A DNA stretch of 64,000 nt from Carposina sasakii. Lineage: Eukaryota > Arthropoda > Insecta > Lepidoptera > Carposinidae. The translations under genes were made by a program, and so were the position numbers. Location: assembly GCA_014607495.2 (NCBI GenBank), contig CP053163.1:4754716-4818715 (forward strand). The letters are read 5' to 3'. Position 1 is the stretch's first letter, and each line of letters opens with the position of its first letter. Below the pieces are notes generated by a model. That model was not told where the DNA came from and did not search any database. It saw only the letters and a list, made by a program, of their open reading frames with translations. Positions 32,896-42,870 of this stretch are shown piece after piece.

Positions 32896-33155
32896 GAGGC
32901 CGGCAGAGTAGGATTAGTACCACCCCATGTCTGCCCGTGGGTATCGTACGAGGCGATTAAGGGTTTCCGGGAGGTGGACAGCAGCGCCTCCCGTGTTTAC
33001 AACATAGTCCAAAATACAAACTGCGGTCACCAACACGCCTGCCCAGCGTGGTGACTATGAGCAAATACACCCCATGGCAGTCTTGAGGCGTGCCCTGGGG
33101 GAGGCCTACGTCCAGCAGTGGACTGCAATAGGCTGATGATGATGATGATGGTTAC
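32893..33155 (+). repeat. RTE-tail SINE-like repeat, full length with (GAT)n tail
   Basis: GGCCGGCAGAGTAGGATTAG, CTGCCCGTGGGTATCGTACG, AGGCGATTAAGGGTTTCCGG, GGTCACCAACACGCCTGCCC, CCTACGTCCAGCAGTGGACT, GCAATAGGCTGATGATGATG. Best copy of the family in the window. The short tandem-repeat tail is the LINE-RTE type of 3' end. Confidence 0.75.
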
Positions 33156-33157
33156 TC

Positions 33158-33162
<5 letters not shown>

Positions 33163-33190
<28 letters not shown>
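33163..33190. repeat. (TA)n microsatellite
   Basis: About 14 TA units following the (GAT)n-tailed repeat. Confidence 0.9.
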
Positions 33191-33193
<3 letters not shown>

Positions 33194-33412
33194 TCTGATA
33201 CACGGCTGTTCCTGAAATGGGGTACCCAGAACTGCTGGTCATAAAGAAGAGTACAAAGCCACGTTTGGCATATCGGGGACAGAGGTAGGTGATCAGTGAC
33301 AAGTTGCTAGCTAATCGCCCGAGAGAATGCTTCTTAGTTCCTTAGTCAACTCTTTACATGCACGGAAGGAGATGTAGCTGATGTATTCTAGTGAAGCCCC
33401 TGTGTGCCCATG
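33190..33412 (+). repeat. GATGCAGCTGATGT repeat, full-length copy
   Basis: ACACGGCTGTTCCTGAAATG, AAAGCCACGTTTGGCATATC, CAGTGACAAGTTGCTAGCTA, TCGCCCGAGAGAATGC, GCACGGAAGGAGATGTAGCT, GATGTATTCTAGTGAAGCCC. The most abundant family in the window. Confidence 0.65.
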
Positions 33413-33926
33413 TGGTTTTAAATGCAGTTATTAATAAAATACTATCTCTGTTTTGCGAGCTTTTCGAGTTCCTGGAAAATATCATTGTAGTAGAGTTACG
33501 CAATGCGTACATAAAAACGAGTTTTATTAAATGAAAGTTTAATTTTGAACGTTACAGCGTAAAAAGCTAACGCCCTACAGTGAGATACGCTCTCTACTTG
33601 AGCAGGCCACAACTTGATAATGGACTATAGGTGCCTATATAAAGGAGTGCGCCACTTATTTTACCATACCGTAATAGGAACATGTTACGCACGTAGTGTT
33701 TCATGCACGGAACGTATCAGCGCTGGCGTAATTCACGGCGAGTATTCGTTGCCAGTCCGTACATGATACGCGTGGCCGTTTCAATCCTTGTATATTTTAA
33801 TATATCTACAAATTAGAAAGAGATTGCATGTACTTATGATAGAAAATAGCTTATGATAGAAAGAAAAGATGAATCGGGCATGGTTTGAGACCTCTAGAAG
33901 TACTAGTTCGTGACAATGTTAATTTG

Positions 33927-34305
33927 TGTTATGGAGAAGTGTTTTTATCTTTGTCAAGATATTATATATTATAAAATTATTAATAAAGAAATGGAAAAAA
34001 TTCCTCACCCGGGTGAGGATAATATAATAATATAATCCGTTAGGATATGGTTGATCGTTTCATCATTAAAACATTGTGCTGAGGGATTCAGCTTTGTTTG
34101 CCGAGATTTGGCTTATGTATAGCTATCGGGATGAAAAATAACGTTTCCAATCATGTAATTTCAAAAAGAGATGGTAATATTCGTCATCCGAGTAATTGAC
34201 CCGGTGGCTCAGTGGTAAGAGCGCTGGCACGCGGAATGCAGAGGTCGTGGGTTCGATTCCCACCCGGGTGAGGAATTTTTTCCATTTCTTTATTAATAAT
34301 TTTAT
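33927..34305 (+). mobile_element. Retroposon with a tRNA-like module near its 3' end, 5' segment inverted
   Basis: Flanked by a perfect 12-bp duplication AATGTTAATTTG (33915-33926 and 34306-34317). The tRNA-like part spans 34198-34270: acceptor GACCCGG pairs with CCGGGTG in six of seven positions, A box GGCTCAGTGGTAAGAGC, B box GGTTCGATTCC, T stem GTGGG/CCCAC. The anticodon arm is degenerate, so it is not a working tRNA. The tail is GAGGAATTTTTTCC...TTATTAATAATTTTA. The first ~89 bp (33927-34015) contain the same tail in reverse orientation, ending in the 18-bp palindrome TCCTCACCCGGGTGAGGA: a 5' inversion as left by twin priming. Confidence 0.72.
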
Positions 34306-34585
34306 AATGTTAATTTGGTCAGATGTCAGATGGTATGTCAGTAAAGCAACTACTAACAACTAATATTAATAATATGCAAAGCTGGTGTCTACCTATATAA
34401 CACAGGATACCCTAGCATAGACACCAGAACCATTTGTTAATGTACATAAGCTCTTTAATTTTATTGTAACATGTCTCATAACATATTTGTATGTACCTAA
34501 TCCTGTGTCTATATGAAAATAAACTTATTATTATCTATTAAAATTTGGGCAATATTATGATTAAGCAACCTTACGTGTATATTGT

Positions 34586-34811
34586 ATAACACGTGATATT
34601 ACAAAACCGCTAGGTATTTGGAATTGTATGGGTTTTGGAATTTAGCTCCTAGCATTTTGCCCCATTTCTTAGGTAAGATTATGTTACATTGTTAAAATAA
34701 ATACGCATTTCCTGAACGAGCGAAGAGAGCGTGCCGTGTTCGTAACCATGGTGCACTTGAATGATTTTTTTCCCCAAAGTGTCTAGCGGTTTTGTAATAC
34801 ATCGTGTTATT
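34586..34811. mobile_element. 226-bp element with ~35-bp inverted repeats
   Basis: ATAACACGTGATATTACAAA then ACCGCTAGGTATTTGG at the left; CCAAAGTGTCTAGCGGTTTT then GTAATACATCGTGTTAT at the right. No coding capacity. Confidence 0.65.
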
Positions 34812-35097
34812 TAATATTATATATACCTATACCTACGAGGTGTATATTGCGTTAATTGTGCACGGATGTTTGTGTCCACCCTCAAACGGCATCGGAATAC
34901 TGCATGAGTAATTACTGTATTTAACATGGCCACAGTGCAGGAAATTAATTATCAGTGGAACTGCTACTGCTATATGGAGCAAAACCTTTTGTGCAATCAT
35001 ATATAATATACATTATAGACACGGCTGTGTTTCGAAGATGGAGTAGCCAGAACTGTAGGATCATAAGGGAGATTCCACAGCCACGTTTGATGCATGC

Positions 35098-35340
35098 ATA
35101 CGCATGTATGTAATCACGCCTTTATCCCTTACGGGGTAGGCAGAGCACCAAGGGCCGATAGAACAACATGAGTGGCATCATTCTGACCAATTTTGAGGCT
35201 ATAGTTGAGATGTACAAGTTCGGTCAGTAGTGACAGGTGGTCAGTCCATCGCCTACAAAACACCAAGGCTCTATTGTCCCTCTACAGACTTGTAAAGTAT
35301 GCACAGGAAGAGAAGCAGCTGTAGTAGTAGTCACGTTTGA
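35098..35340 (-). repeat. ATGT-tailed repeat, copy 6
   Basis: ACGCATGTATGTAATCACGC, GGGCCGATAGAACAACATGA, TGTCCCTCTACAGACTTGTA. Confidence 0.65.
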
Positions 35341-35564
35341 TAATATAGAATACAATGTACTTACCTATATTCTGGTTACTCTACTTAGAGTAGATGATAT
35401 AAATAAATTTAAGATGAAAAAACCTACTAATGCCATATTTTTAATGAACCCTTTAGACTTATAGTTACTTTTTTTAAATTCTAGGAGATAATTAAAAACA
35501 AGAACAGATATGTACATCTTTATGCAAATAGAGAGATTCGTCTCTCTTTTACGAAAAAGCCACG

Positions 35565-36335
35565 TAGTAAGACCGGGTATAGTTGACCAATTTTCAGCTT
35601 AGAGGTGTCTATTTTATTTCTTTACGGTTAATTATTTTAAAAACAGGTACAGTTATTAGATTATTTATAACTTAGTGATTATTTATTAGTTATAAGTCAT
35701 TAGATAGTTATTAAATAAATCCAGTAGACGGTTTTTCGCAACTTTAGATTAAACACAATAAAATTCAAGTTATAAAAATAATACAATCAATTCGAGTACC
35801 CAAAACAAACAAAGTACTAACTTATTATGTATTTTAAACAAAACGAGACAACTTGTTATAACCTTTAACTATTTGGTAAAAAATAATCTCGTGTAAGTAA
35901 TGAAATTATATTTGTTATTTCATAATATATATAGGTCAACCAGCCCCATTATACATTAGTCTACTAGCCCCGAACCACCTTTAATTTTTTTTATCAAGGG
36001 CCATAAACTCAAAACTGCGTCCAAATCAAATAGAATAATACATAAAAGAAAAAACATGAATCAAGCATTCGTTACAAATGCTTAAACAATCATGAATAAA
36101 TAGGCATTATTATACAAATAACATTACGACAAAAATAGTTCCTAGCATGCGTTCTTTTTCAATATTACGTTGCTACTCTCAAGAGACTTGCGTGTGCAAC
36201 GTCGCCTTTTTGGTGATTATGCGGGGGTCAGTGACGGACTCTTGTGCATCACTGGTTGCCTTAAAGCTATTGCACCGAATGAGTTTTTGACAGTCTACCT
36301 ACCCCTATAGTCAACTAACCCCGGTCTCCCCTACT
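35565..36335. mobile_element. ~770-bp element with inverted ends AGACCGGG-TAGTTGAC
   Basis: GTAGTAAGACCGGGTATAGT at the left and AGTCAACTAACCCCGGTCTC at the right are inverted with small gaps. AT-rich interior without coding potential, with GGTCAACCAGCCCC at 35934 as an internal inverted echo. Confidence 0.6.
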
Positions 36336-36793
36336 ATCGTTACCTCCCTTATTCATTTCAATAATACCATTATTTATACTGAAACAAATAGTGAGTCATT
36401 AAAACGTTTTCCATCGGTTTACAGCAAGGATGAAGGATGTAGAGGAGATGTTATAGATAGTACATGGACAATGTTGCATATGCAGAGCGGTATGAACAAA
36501 TTACGAGCAATATTTTACCTCCTCCCGTAGTTTACTCTTCCAGATGTTGCTCGTGACTTACGGAAAATAGTAACACTAATATATGCCACATTTTTACAAA
36601 ATTTAATGATCTTAGTGCTAATTTTAACTTTGAATTCGATCGCCTCAACGTAAACTATACAACCAAACACGTAGTGCCGTTGTTTACACTTGTAGGAAGC
36701 GAGATGCTTCGGTTCGGTGGACGTGATCTTTCTTCAGTAAGAAAACACTGGTTTTAACGTTATGATATATTAATGACCAAACTAATAAATAAT

Positions 36794-37051
36794 ATAAAAT
36801 TATTAATAAAGAAATGGAAAAAAATCTTCACCCGAGTGGGAATCGAACCCACGACCAATGCAAACCGTGCCAACCGCTCTAACCACTGAGCTACCGGGTC
36901 AATTACTCGGATGACGAAATTTACCATCTCTTTTCTAAATTACATATTGGCAACGCTATTTTTCATCCCGATAGCTATACACTAGCCAAATCTCGGCAAA
37001 CAAAGCTGAATCCCTCAGTACAATGTTTAAATATGAAACGATCAACCATAT
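36794..37051 (-). mobile_element. tRNA-module retroposon, 3' part, interrupted by the LINE
   Basis: Minus-strand copy with tail at 36794-36828, tRNA-like unit 36829-36900 and upstream body 36901-37051 that matches 34030-34200 in reverse (CTCGGCAAACAAAGCTGAAT, GATGACGAAATTTACC). The body continues on the far side of the LINE at 41976. Confidence 0.82.
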
Positions 37052-37333
37052 TTTATTTTTTTTTATTTATTTGTTATAAGTTGTTACAACACAGCAATAA
37101 CATACGAATAAAAATAATTTACATATAATGTGTGTAGTGCCAATAACGGTAACAACACTTATAATTTTATGGTGACATTGATATAAATAAGAATAGTATT
37201 TAAATCCAATAATATACCTATAATATAGACCCAGGAAAGGAAGAGAGGAGTTGGGGTAGGGTAGGATGGGAGGATACATTTAAATATTTACTAAAAATAA
37301 GAATAATAAAAACATTGCATAGAGAAATAATAA

Positions 37334-40240
37334 TTATGTTGAAGCCTGTAGCTGCCGCTGCTGACCCTCAATAACTAACCCAATAAATTTAGTGCGGGTG
37401 AGGAAAAATATATCCGCTTCCGAGAATCTCCTCTCGTAATCGTCTATTATGCGGTTTAACGGGGAGAATAGTGCGAAGTTAGTTCGCGTGGGTGCGTGGT
37501 CTAGAAGTCGGGGGTGGGCACGTCGAGAACGAATGGGAATCGCCCGCAACATCACACGCTCCAACAGGGCGGTGCAGTCCATGCGCCCGTTTAGCAAATC
37601 GTAGAGTAATTTGGCATCGGCCACCCTTCGTCGATCTTCCAGAGAGATAAAATTATCTATGGAAGTGCAACTCCCCGAGCCAGTAGTGTCTCTATACTTG
37701 AGCTGGCGAAGGAATGACCGTTGAACCCTCTCTAGCATATCAATGTGTGTCACATAACAGGGAGACCATACCTGACATGCATACTCCAAGATGCTTCTGA
37801 CATACGCACAGTAAAGTGTTTTAAATACGGTAGTGCCCTGAAAAGGTTTGGTCGCGCGGTATATAAACCCGAGGGATCGGATCGCCCTGCCAATGATATT
37901 ATCGTAGTGAAAGGTAAATAACATTTTACTATCCAATAAAATACCTAAGTCGCGAACCTTGGTTTCTCGCTGCAGAATCGAATGGTCAAGCGAGTACCCG
38001 AAGTCTATAATATTAAGTTTCCTAGAAAATGTTATCGTCTGACACTTCCCTACATTTAGATCAAGACTGTTTGCCTTGCAATATATGGAAAGCCGATCCA
38101 AGTCCTCTTGTAGCCTAGCGCAGTCTTGTATTTGAGAAATGGGCATATATATTTTCGTGTCATCCGCATACATAAGGAAATCTGCATGCCAGAAACAATC
38201 GCCAATATCGTACAAGCACACATTGAAAAGCAGAGGGCCCAAATGAGAGCCCTGAGGAACACCGGATGGTACAGGAGCGAAACACGACTGGTAGCAACCA
38301 ATCCTCACCGCCTGGCTCCTATTGCGCAAATAGGATTCAAACCACCTAAGCAGACTGCCGTGCACACCGACTCTCGATAGTTTCATAAGGATAACGTCAT
38401 GTCTAAGACGATCGAAACACTTCGAGTAATCGGTGTACACAGCGTCCACCTGGAGCCCTCGGTCCATATGCCTCGTAACATCATCTACAAATTGTACAAG
38501 GTTGGATACAGTTGAGCGCTTTCTGACGAACCCATGCTGCTGAGAAGGTAGATAGCGTGAGATCATAGGATAAACTTGGTCATGCACAATCAATTCCAGA
38601 AGTTTACTAAAGGCTGAAAGTATAGATATGGGACGGTAGTTCTGGACATCCTGCTTAGACCCGCTCTTATGAATGGGGATTATAAAAGATTGTTTCCAGC
38701 GAGTAGGAAATAAGCCTTCATTCATAGATCTCTGAAAGAGAAGGTGTAGAGGTTCAAAGAGTGAGTTAGCACATGATTTGATAAAGTATGGCGATATATT
38801 ATCGCAACCGGGTCCCTTATCGGTTTTAATCTTATTCAAGTATTTTAACACGATTTTCTTACTAAGTTCAATATTACTTAAACAGTTTATGGTATCAGTA
38901 TGAGGTAAATCTACGGGTTGATTGGGATTGTGAGAGGACGAGTACACGGTTTGGAAATACTGTGAGAATAGGTCGCACACCTCGGAGCCGCCCCCCGCCG
39001 TCCGCCGCTCGTATGTGACATTTGCCGGGATTCCGTTATTTTTGCGCAGATTCTTTGTGTATTGCCAGAAAGTTTTAGGGGATTTATTAATACTGCTGTT
39101 AGTGTGCGATATAAATTTGTCCCAGCATTCACGCTGGTATTTCTTAAATCTTTTCCGAAGGACGGTGAAGCTGTCATAGTCACGGGGGTTGTGAAATTTC
39201 TTCCATAGTGTATGGAACTTATGTTTCTCCTTAATTATTTTAATTAAGGGTTTAGAGTACCAAGCAGGGTAACCAGAGGGGTTGCTAGTAAAAGAGGGAA
39301 CATATTTATATTTAGCCTTATCAAGTTCAGTGTAAAAAGTCTCCACTGCTTCGTCCAGGCTGCAATTAAACAGGAGACTACTCCAGTCACGTTGCGACAA
39401 GTCGCGATTAATATCTGCGTAATTAGCTTTCCTGTAATTGAATATGCGCTTTGGAATGCAGTGGATACTTTTGATTGCTATGTTAGGTACCTCGATTTCC
39501 AGCGCGGGGTGATGAGGCATGTCCTCGCGTGTGAATGGGTCCAAACATCGAGTAATCAGCAGCTCAGAGTCGCTGAATACAAGGTCTAGTAGTCTTCCAT
39601 TACCGTTAAAAATTGCGTTGTATTGAAGGAGCCCAACAGATGATATGGCATTAAAAAGTGATTCCTGGCCGCCACCCATCTGTACACCGTGAGGAAACAA
39701 TGATAAACTATAAGAGGAAGCATTATTCCAAGTAACATGAGGCAGGTTAAAATCTCCAAGTAACATCAGATTTCCGTCCATAGAAATGTTCAATAAATAA
39801 TCAGCAATAAACTGCAACGAGACATCGTGCGACGCGGCACCCGAGATGTAAACGCATATAATGTGCAAGTCCACACTAGAATGAATCGCGCGAGCGCCTA
39901 TTACGACGTGCACCATTTCGATAGGTGCGTCCGTAGAGGAAGTATGTAAGCAGCGGGCACCGAGCGACCTGCGCGTCAACAGCATAGCACCGCCACGCAA
40001 GGCCAGGCGCCGCGCGCCCACCACCGAGCGAGGCGTCCGGGACCCGCGGGGAGCCACCCTGTCCGCGCGGTGCACGTCGTACCGATCGTCGCTCACTTCG
40101 GCGTCAAACACATCGTCCATGAGCCATGTCTCACTGATACCTATGATATCGAAATTAGAGCAACCCAAACCCGAAAGGAACTGCACAGTCTTGCCTCTAA
40201 TACTTCTAGAATTTTGATAGTATACCTTTAACGAAAGCAT
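37334..40240 (-). CDS. LINE ORF2: AP endonuclease and reverse transcriptase
   Basis: 968 residues, uninterrupted. Residues 1-250 are an apurinic-like endonuclease: Asn10 in YYQNSR, Glu37 in GISETW, GDFN at 162-165, LDLVFSD at 218-224 and PHHPAL at 242-247; the last keeps the His but not the common SDH form. Reverse transcriptase spans ~500-760: NYRPISIL (534-541), motif A YTDYSKCFD (602-610), GVPQGSHLGPLLF (660-672) and the catalytic YADD at 691-694. After ~760 comes the thumb and a C-terminal region with Cys-poor, Arg-rich sequence (RRRVADAKLLYDLLNG), as in CR1/Jockey elements. Known role: nicks target DNA and primes cDNA synthesis from the nick. Nothing in the frame looks broken. Confidence 0.95.
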   Translation of the reverse strand: MLSLKVYYQNSRSIRGKTVQFLSGLGCSNFDIIGISETWLMDDVFDAEVSDDRYDVHRADRVAPRGSRTPRSVVGARRLALRGGAMLLTRRSLGARCLHTSSTDAPIEMVHVVIGARAIHSSVDLHIICVYISGAASHDVSLQFIADYLLNISMDGNLMLLGDFNLPHVTWNNASSYSLSLFPHGVQMGGGQESLFNAISSVGLLQYNAIFNGNGRLLDLVFSDSELLITRCLDPFTREDMPHHPALEIEVPNIAIKSIHCIPKRIFNYRKANYADINRDLSQRDWSSLLFNCSLDEAVETFYTELDKAKYKYVPSFTSNPSGYPAWYSKPLIKIIKEKHKFHTLWKKFHNPRDYDSFTVLRKRFKKYQRECWDKFISHTNSSINKSPKTFWQYTKNLRKNNGIPANVTYERRTAGGGSEVCDLFSQYFQTVYSSSHNPNQPVDLPHTDTINCLSNIELSKKIVLKYLNKIKTDKGPGCDNISPYFIKSCANSLFEPLHLLFQRSMNEGLFPTRWKQSFIIPIHKSGSKQDVQNYRPISILSAFSKLLELIVHDQVYPMISRYLPSQQHGFVRKRSTVSNLVQFVDDVTRHMDRGLQVDAVYTDYSKCFDRLRHDVILMKLSRVGVHGSLLRWFESYLRNRSQAVRIGCYQSCFAPVPSGVPQGSHLGPLLFNVCLYDIGDCFWHADFLMYADDTKIYMPISQIQDCARLQEDLDRLSIYCKANSLDLNVGKCQTITFSRKLNIIDFGYSLDHSILQRETKVRDLGILLDSKMLFTFHYDNIIGRAIRSLGFIYRATKPFQGTTVFKTLYCAYVRSILEYACQVWSPCYVTHIDMLERVQRSFLRQLKYRDTTGSGSCTSIDNFISLEDRRRVADAKLLYDLLNGRMDCTALLERVMLRAIPIRSRRAHPRLLDHAPTRTNFALFSPLNRIIDDYERRFSEADIFFLTRTKFIGLVIEGQQRQLQAST

Positions 40241-40541
40241 TTGTATATCAATAATATAATTAGTTTAAAATATACGACGAAATAAAACATTAGTAATGGG
40301 AATATTATAAATAGGAAAAATATAAATACCAGACAGTAATAAACAGAGGCAGATGATTGAAGGGAAGTAGGATAAATATTACTCAAATACGTATGGGATA
40401 GGGTCGCTAATGCAATTGACATATTATTAATATGAGATTGTAGAAAGATAAGCTCAGGTACAAAAGACAAATTATCATTGTGGAACAATAATGTGACACA
40501 GAATAAGCCAGAATCAGTAGTAAAATTTATAAAAGGGTAAA

Positions 40542-41690
40542 CTAATCTATAGATGAGATGTTTTGATTGAGTCCAGTGTTGCCGGGTGATGGTTTCAGAG
40601 CTGCAAGTGACGAAAAATTCGAGACACGCTTCGCTGGACTCTTGTCGTGATGGCGAACGAAGATCTTGGCATTCCTTGTCCAACAGTACCGGAACCCCAA
40701 TTCCCTACATTTAAGCTTAGTCTCCTTCAACAGCTTCTTGTTATCGGAAGTCAGGTGTTCGTTTACGTATATTTGTCGTTTATCACCCAAGTATCCAATA
40801 TCAGCCGTAGTGATTCCTCTCTGTTTGCGAACAGCGCTCAGTATCTCATCCTTTTTTGAGGTAGAAATTAATTTCAACACTATGGGTTTAGGGAGGCCAT
40901 TTTGCTGACGTGAGGGTATTCTGGTGGCCGAAATTATGTCTTGGCTGCTAATTGGTACTCCGATCGCTTCTCCCACAGAGGAAACCACTTTCGCGACCAC
41001 TTCCGAGGTTCGCTCAGGAATCCCGAATATTTCGAGGTTATTTAAGCGAGCTCTTTGCTCCAGCTCATTCATGTTTTGCTTAAGGTGGTTTATGGTCTCG
41101 TTGAGTTCCAGGACGGTCAGCTTAGATTTTTCGAAATCTTTGTGCTTGGATTCTATGGTTTTGAATTTTGCTTCGAGCTGGTCCATACGTTCGGATGTAA
41201 AGTCCACCGAAGATGCGAGGTCGGCTACGCGGGAGGCCAAAAGGTCGACATTATTTGTGAGATCAGAGATTAACTTCATTGCTGTGTCGACCTTTTTTTC
41301 GAGAACAGCCTGACCTCTATCGATACGTTCGAGAACCTCCATTTTGAAAGCAGAAAAATGTTCCGATTGCTTAGTAATAAAGTCGCTAAGGGTTTTATCA
41401 AGTAAAGTATGGGCAGCAATCGGTGATGAGTTAGTTTGCCCACTGCGTTCGCTCGTACTCTGTGGTACAGGCGATAAAACCGGTACACTTTTGCTACTCT
41501 CTGACACCTCAGTATCCAACTCGCAATCACGGCAGCAGGATCCCGTCCAAGATTTGCGCTTTAATAAATTCATTTTTCTAAAAACAGTTTCGCGCATCCC
41601 CGCACAGTGAAAGTGATAGCTCAAGCTGCACAGAGCACACATTATGCCGTCATCATCAAAAATCTCCTTTAGGCATTTCTGACACTTCAT
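40542..41690 (-). CDS. LINE ORF1: PHD-like zinc finger, coiled coil, RNA-binding protein
   Basis: 382 residues. N-terminal Cys3, Cys6, Cys18, Cys21, His26, Cys29 and Cys53/Cys56 form a Cys4-His-Cys3 PHD-like finger. Residues ~110-215 are a long heptad-rich coiled coil (DQLEAKFKTIESKHK, NHLKQNMNELEQRARL) expected to trimerise. Residues ~215-350 match the RRM/CTD type of LINE ORF1 proteins (LNNLEIFGIPE, IYVNEHLT, FRYCWTRNAKIFVR). Known role: binds the element RNA and forms the retrotransposition particle. The start follows the Cys-finger Met (MKCQKC). The stop lies 301 nt upstream of ORF2, so ORF2 translation needs reinitiation or another mechanism. Confidence 0.88.
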   Translation of the reverse strand: MKCQKCLKEIFDDDGIMCALCSLSYHFHCAGMRETVFRKMNLLKRKSWTGSCCRDCELDTEVSESSKSVPVLSPVPQSTSERSGQTNSSPIAAHTLLDKTLSDFITKQSEHFSAFKMEVLERIDRGQAVLEKKVDTAMKLISDLTNNVDLLASRVADLASSVDFTSERMDQLEAKFKTIESKHKDFEKSKLTVLELNETINHLKQNMNELEQRARLNNLEIFGIPERTSEVVAKVVSSVGEAIGVPISSQDIISATRIPSRQQNGLPKPIVLKLISTSKKDEILSAVRKQRGITTADIGYLGDKRQIYVNEHLTSDNKKLLKETKLKCRELGFRYCWTRNAKIFVRHHDKSPAKRVSNFSSLAALKPSPGNTGLNQNISSID

Positions 41691-41975
41691 GTTTTATAAT
41701 AAGAAAGTGGTACCTGTAGTGTAGTCGGTGCAAGATATGGTGACTGTGTATGTTCAGTCACAAGCTGGATGAAGACCGGCAGAAGGCGCACACCTCGCGA
41801 AGTCCAGAGATAAAGACTCGAGGTGTGAACAGTGCTCAAACAAGATCCAGGTGATTTCCAGGGTAAATCCAAGTAGTAATATAGGGGGAATCTATGATAA
41901 TATCTAGTTAATTATAATTAATATCAAGAGCTCAATCAAAGACGACCATTAGCTTAGGCGAGGGTAGAGAAAAAA

Positions 41976-42014
41976 ATATCCTAACGGATTATATTAATGG
42001 AGAAGTGTTTTTAT
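41976..42014 (-). mobile_element. tRNA-module retroposon, 5' remainder beyond the LINE
   Basis: TATCCTAACGGATTATATTA continues the body seen at 34020-34046. It is followed by ATGGAGAAGTGTTTTTAT, an 18-bp string also found at 33931-33948 but in the opposite orientation relative to the element, which supports the 5' inversion in the other copy. Confidence 0.7.
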
Positions 42015-42234
42015 AAATTTATCTTAGTAATAAATAATAATAATAAATAATAATCTATAAGAGTAAAATATAATAAATATTAACTTAATTAGAATACATA
42101 ATACGTAGCATAATAAATACTAAATAACCAATAACCTACGAACTAAAATTATTTGCAATAGTAACTAAACCTATGTAAAAAAAAATTAGGGCTGCAAAAT
42201 AAAATAAATAAAATATTGGAGAGAGCTCCTAGCG

Positions 42235-42300
42235 GTAGCGAGCGGGGCAACGGACTACGCGAGCAGGCCGCTCGCGAACTCGCGCGCTACACACTTTTAT
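42235..42300. repeat. GC-rich palindromic repeat
   Basis: GTAGCGAGCGGGGCAACGG ... GCGAGCAGGCCGCTCGCGAA then CTCGCGCGCTACAC; imperfect inverted halves centred near 42268. Confidence 0.5.
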
Positions 42301-42689
42301 TATATCCACGCCATAATGTAATTGGTTTGGTAAATTTACATTATCGCAAATGAGTTTGAAGTTAAATCTCAACTTTGCACTCAGAAATAAAGACTCCTAT
42401 TATATAAACAAACGTGTTCGTTCAGTAACCTCTACTGTGTGTTTTTTTCATAGTTTATGGGTCCATATTTCGCGCAGTTCTCGTAAAATTGTTCTTATCT
42501 CCCAATTGGGACGTCCAGCGGTTATCATGCCGCACAAAATATTGTTTATTATTGTTGTAAAATTATTTATGGGCCGATCTGAGGTGATAAGATCACAATA
42601 GGCCAATTTGTACAACAAACCGGGTACTGTTTGAGTAAAATTTAAAAAAGAGGTCAATATTTTTTGTCATTTAGTTTACAGTGAATTTC

Positions 42690-42870
42690 GCAGTGAAATC
42701 GCGCGGCTTCGGCTTTGCTATTGCTTTTACGTAATAAGGGGGCCGGTAGTGTTGGCCCTCATATTACCTAACTAGAAAACGCAATGTGATACGAGTAGCA
42801 AAATTATTTACAATTGAAATTTTCGCTGTCGCATTGCTACTGCTTTAATTTTGCAAGATACGTAATCAGC
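42690..42870. repeat. Repeat with two GCTTTGCTA...TTACGTAAT units
   Basis: CGCGCGGCTTCGGCTTTGCT then ATTGCTTTTACGTAAT, and TTTTCGCTGTCGCATTGCTA then CTGCTTTAATTTTGC. Third unit at 48162-48208. Confidence 0.55.

Larger units (their letters stand above)
37052..41975 (-). mobile_element. Full-length CR1/Jockey-group LINE with two intact ORFs
   Basis: 4.92 kb on the minus strand: 5' UTR of about 285 bp (41975-41691), ORF1 (41690-40542), a 301-bp spacer, ORF2 (40240-37334), a 3' UTR of about 280 bp and an A-rich 3' end (37052-37075, TTTATTTATTTTT read on plus). It interrupts another retroposon: CAACCATAT on the left and ATATCCTAACGG on the right join as CAACCATATCCTAACGG in the uninterrupted copy near 34030-34050. 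The repeated bases at the joints are only ATAT, so the target duplication is very short or absent. Two open ORFs suggest a recent, possibly competent copy. Confidence 0.93.

Noticed and set aside
34198..34270. Possible genuine tRNA gene
   Set aside because: The anticodon stem does not pair, and the unit sits inside a repeat with flanking duplications; related units occur at 31522, 36829 and 32741.
34123..34359. Minus-strand frame with TRVGIEPTT
   Set aside because: This peptide is the well-known chance translation of a tRNA-derived SINE; not a gene.
40228..40683. 151-codon frame bridging LINE ORF1 and ORF2 on the minus strand
   Set aside because: Its second half is low-complexity Phe/Ile/Leu from AT-rich spacer, the first half is a shifted frame of ORF1, and no LINE protein matches it. 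A role in translational coupling cannot be excluded but is not supported.
40924..41313. Plus-strand frames of 129 and 72 codons
   Set aside because: They are antisense shadows of the coiled-coil part of LINE ORF1.
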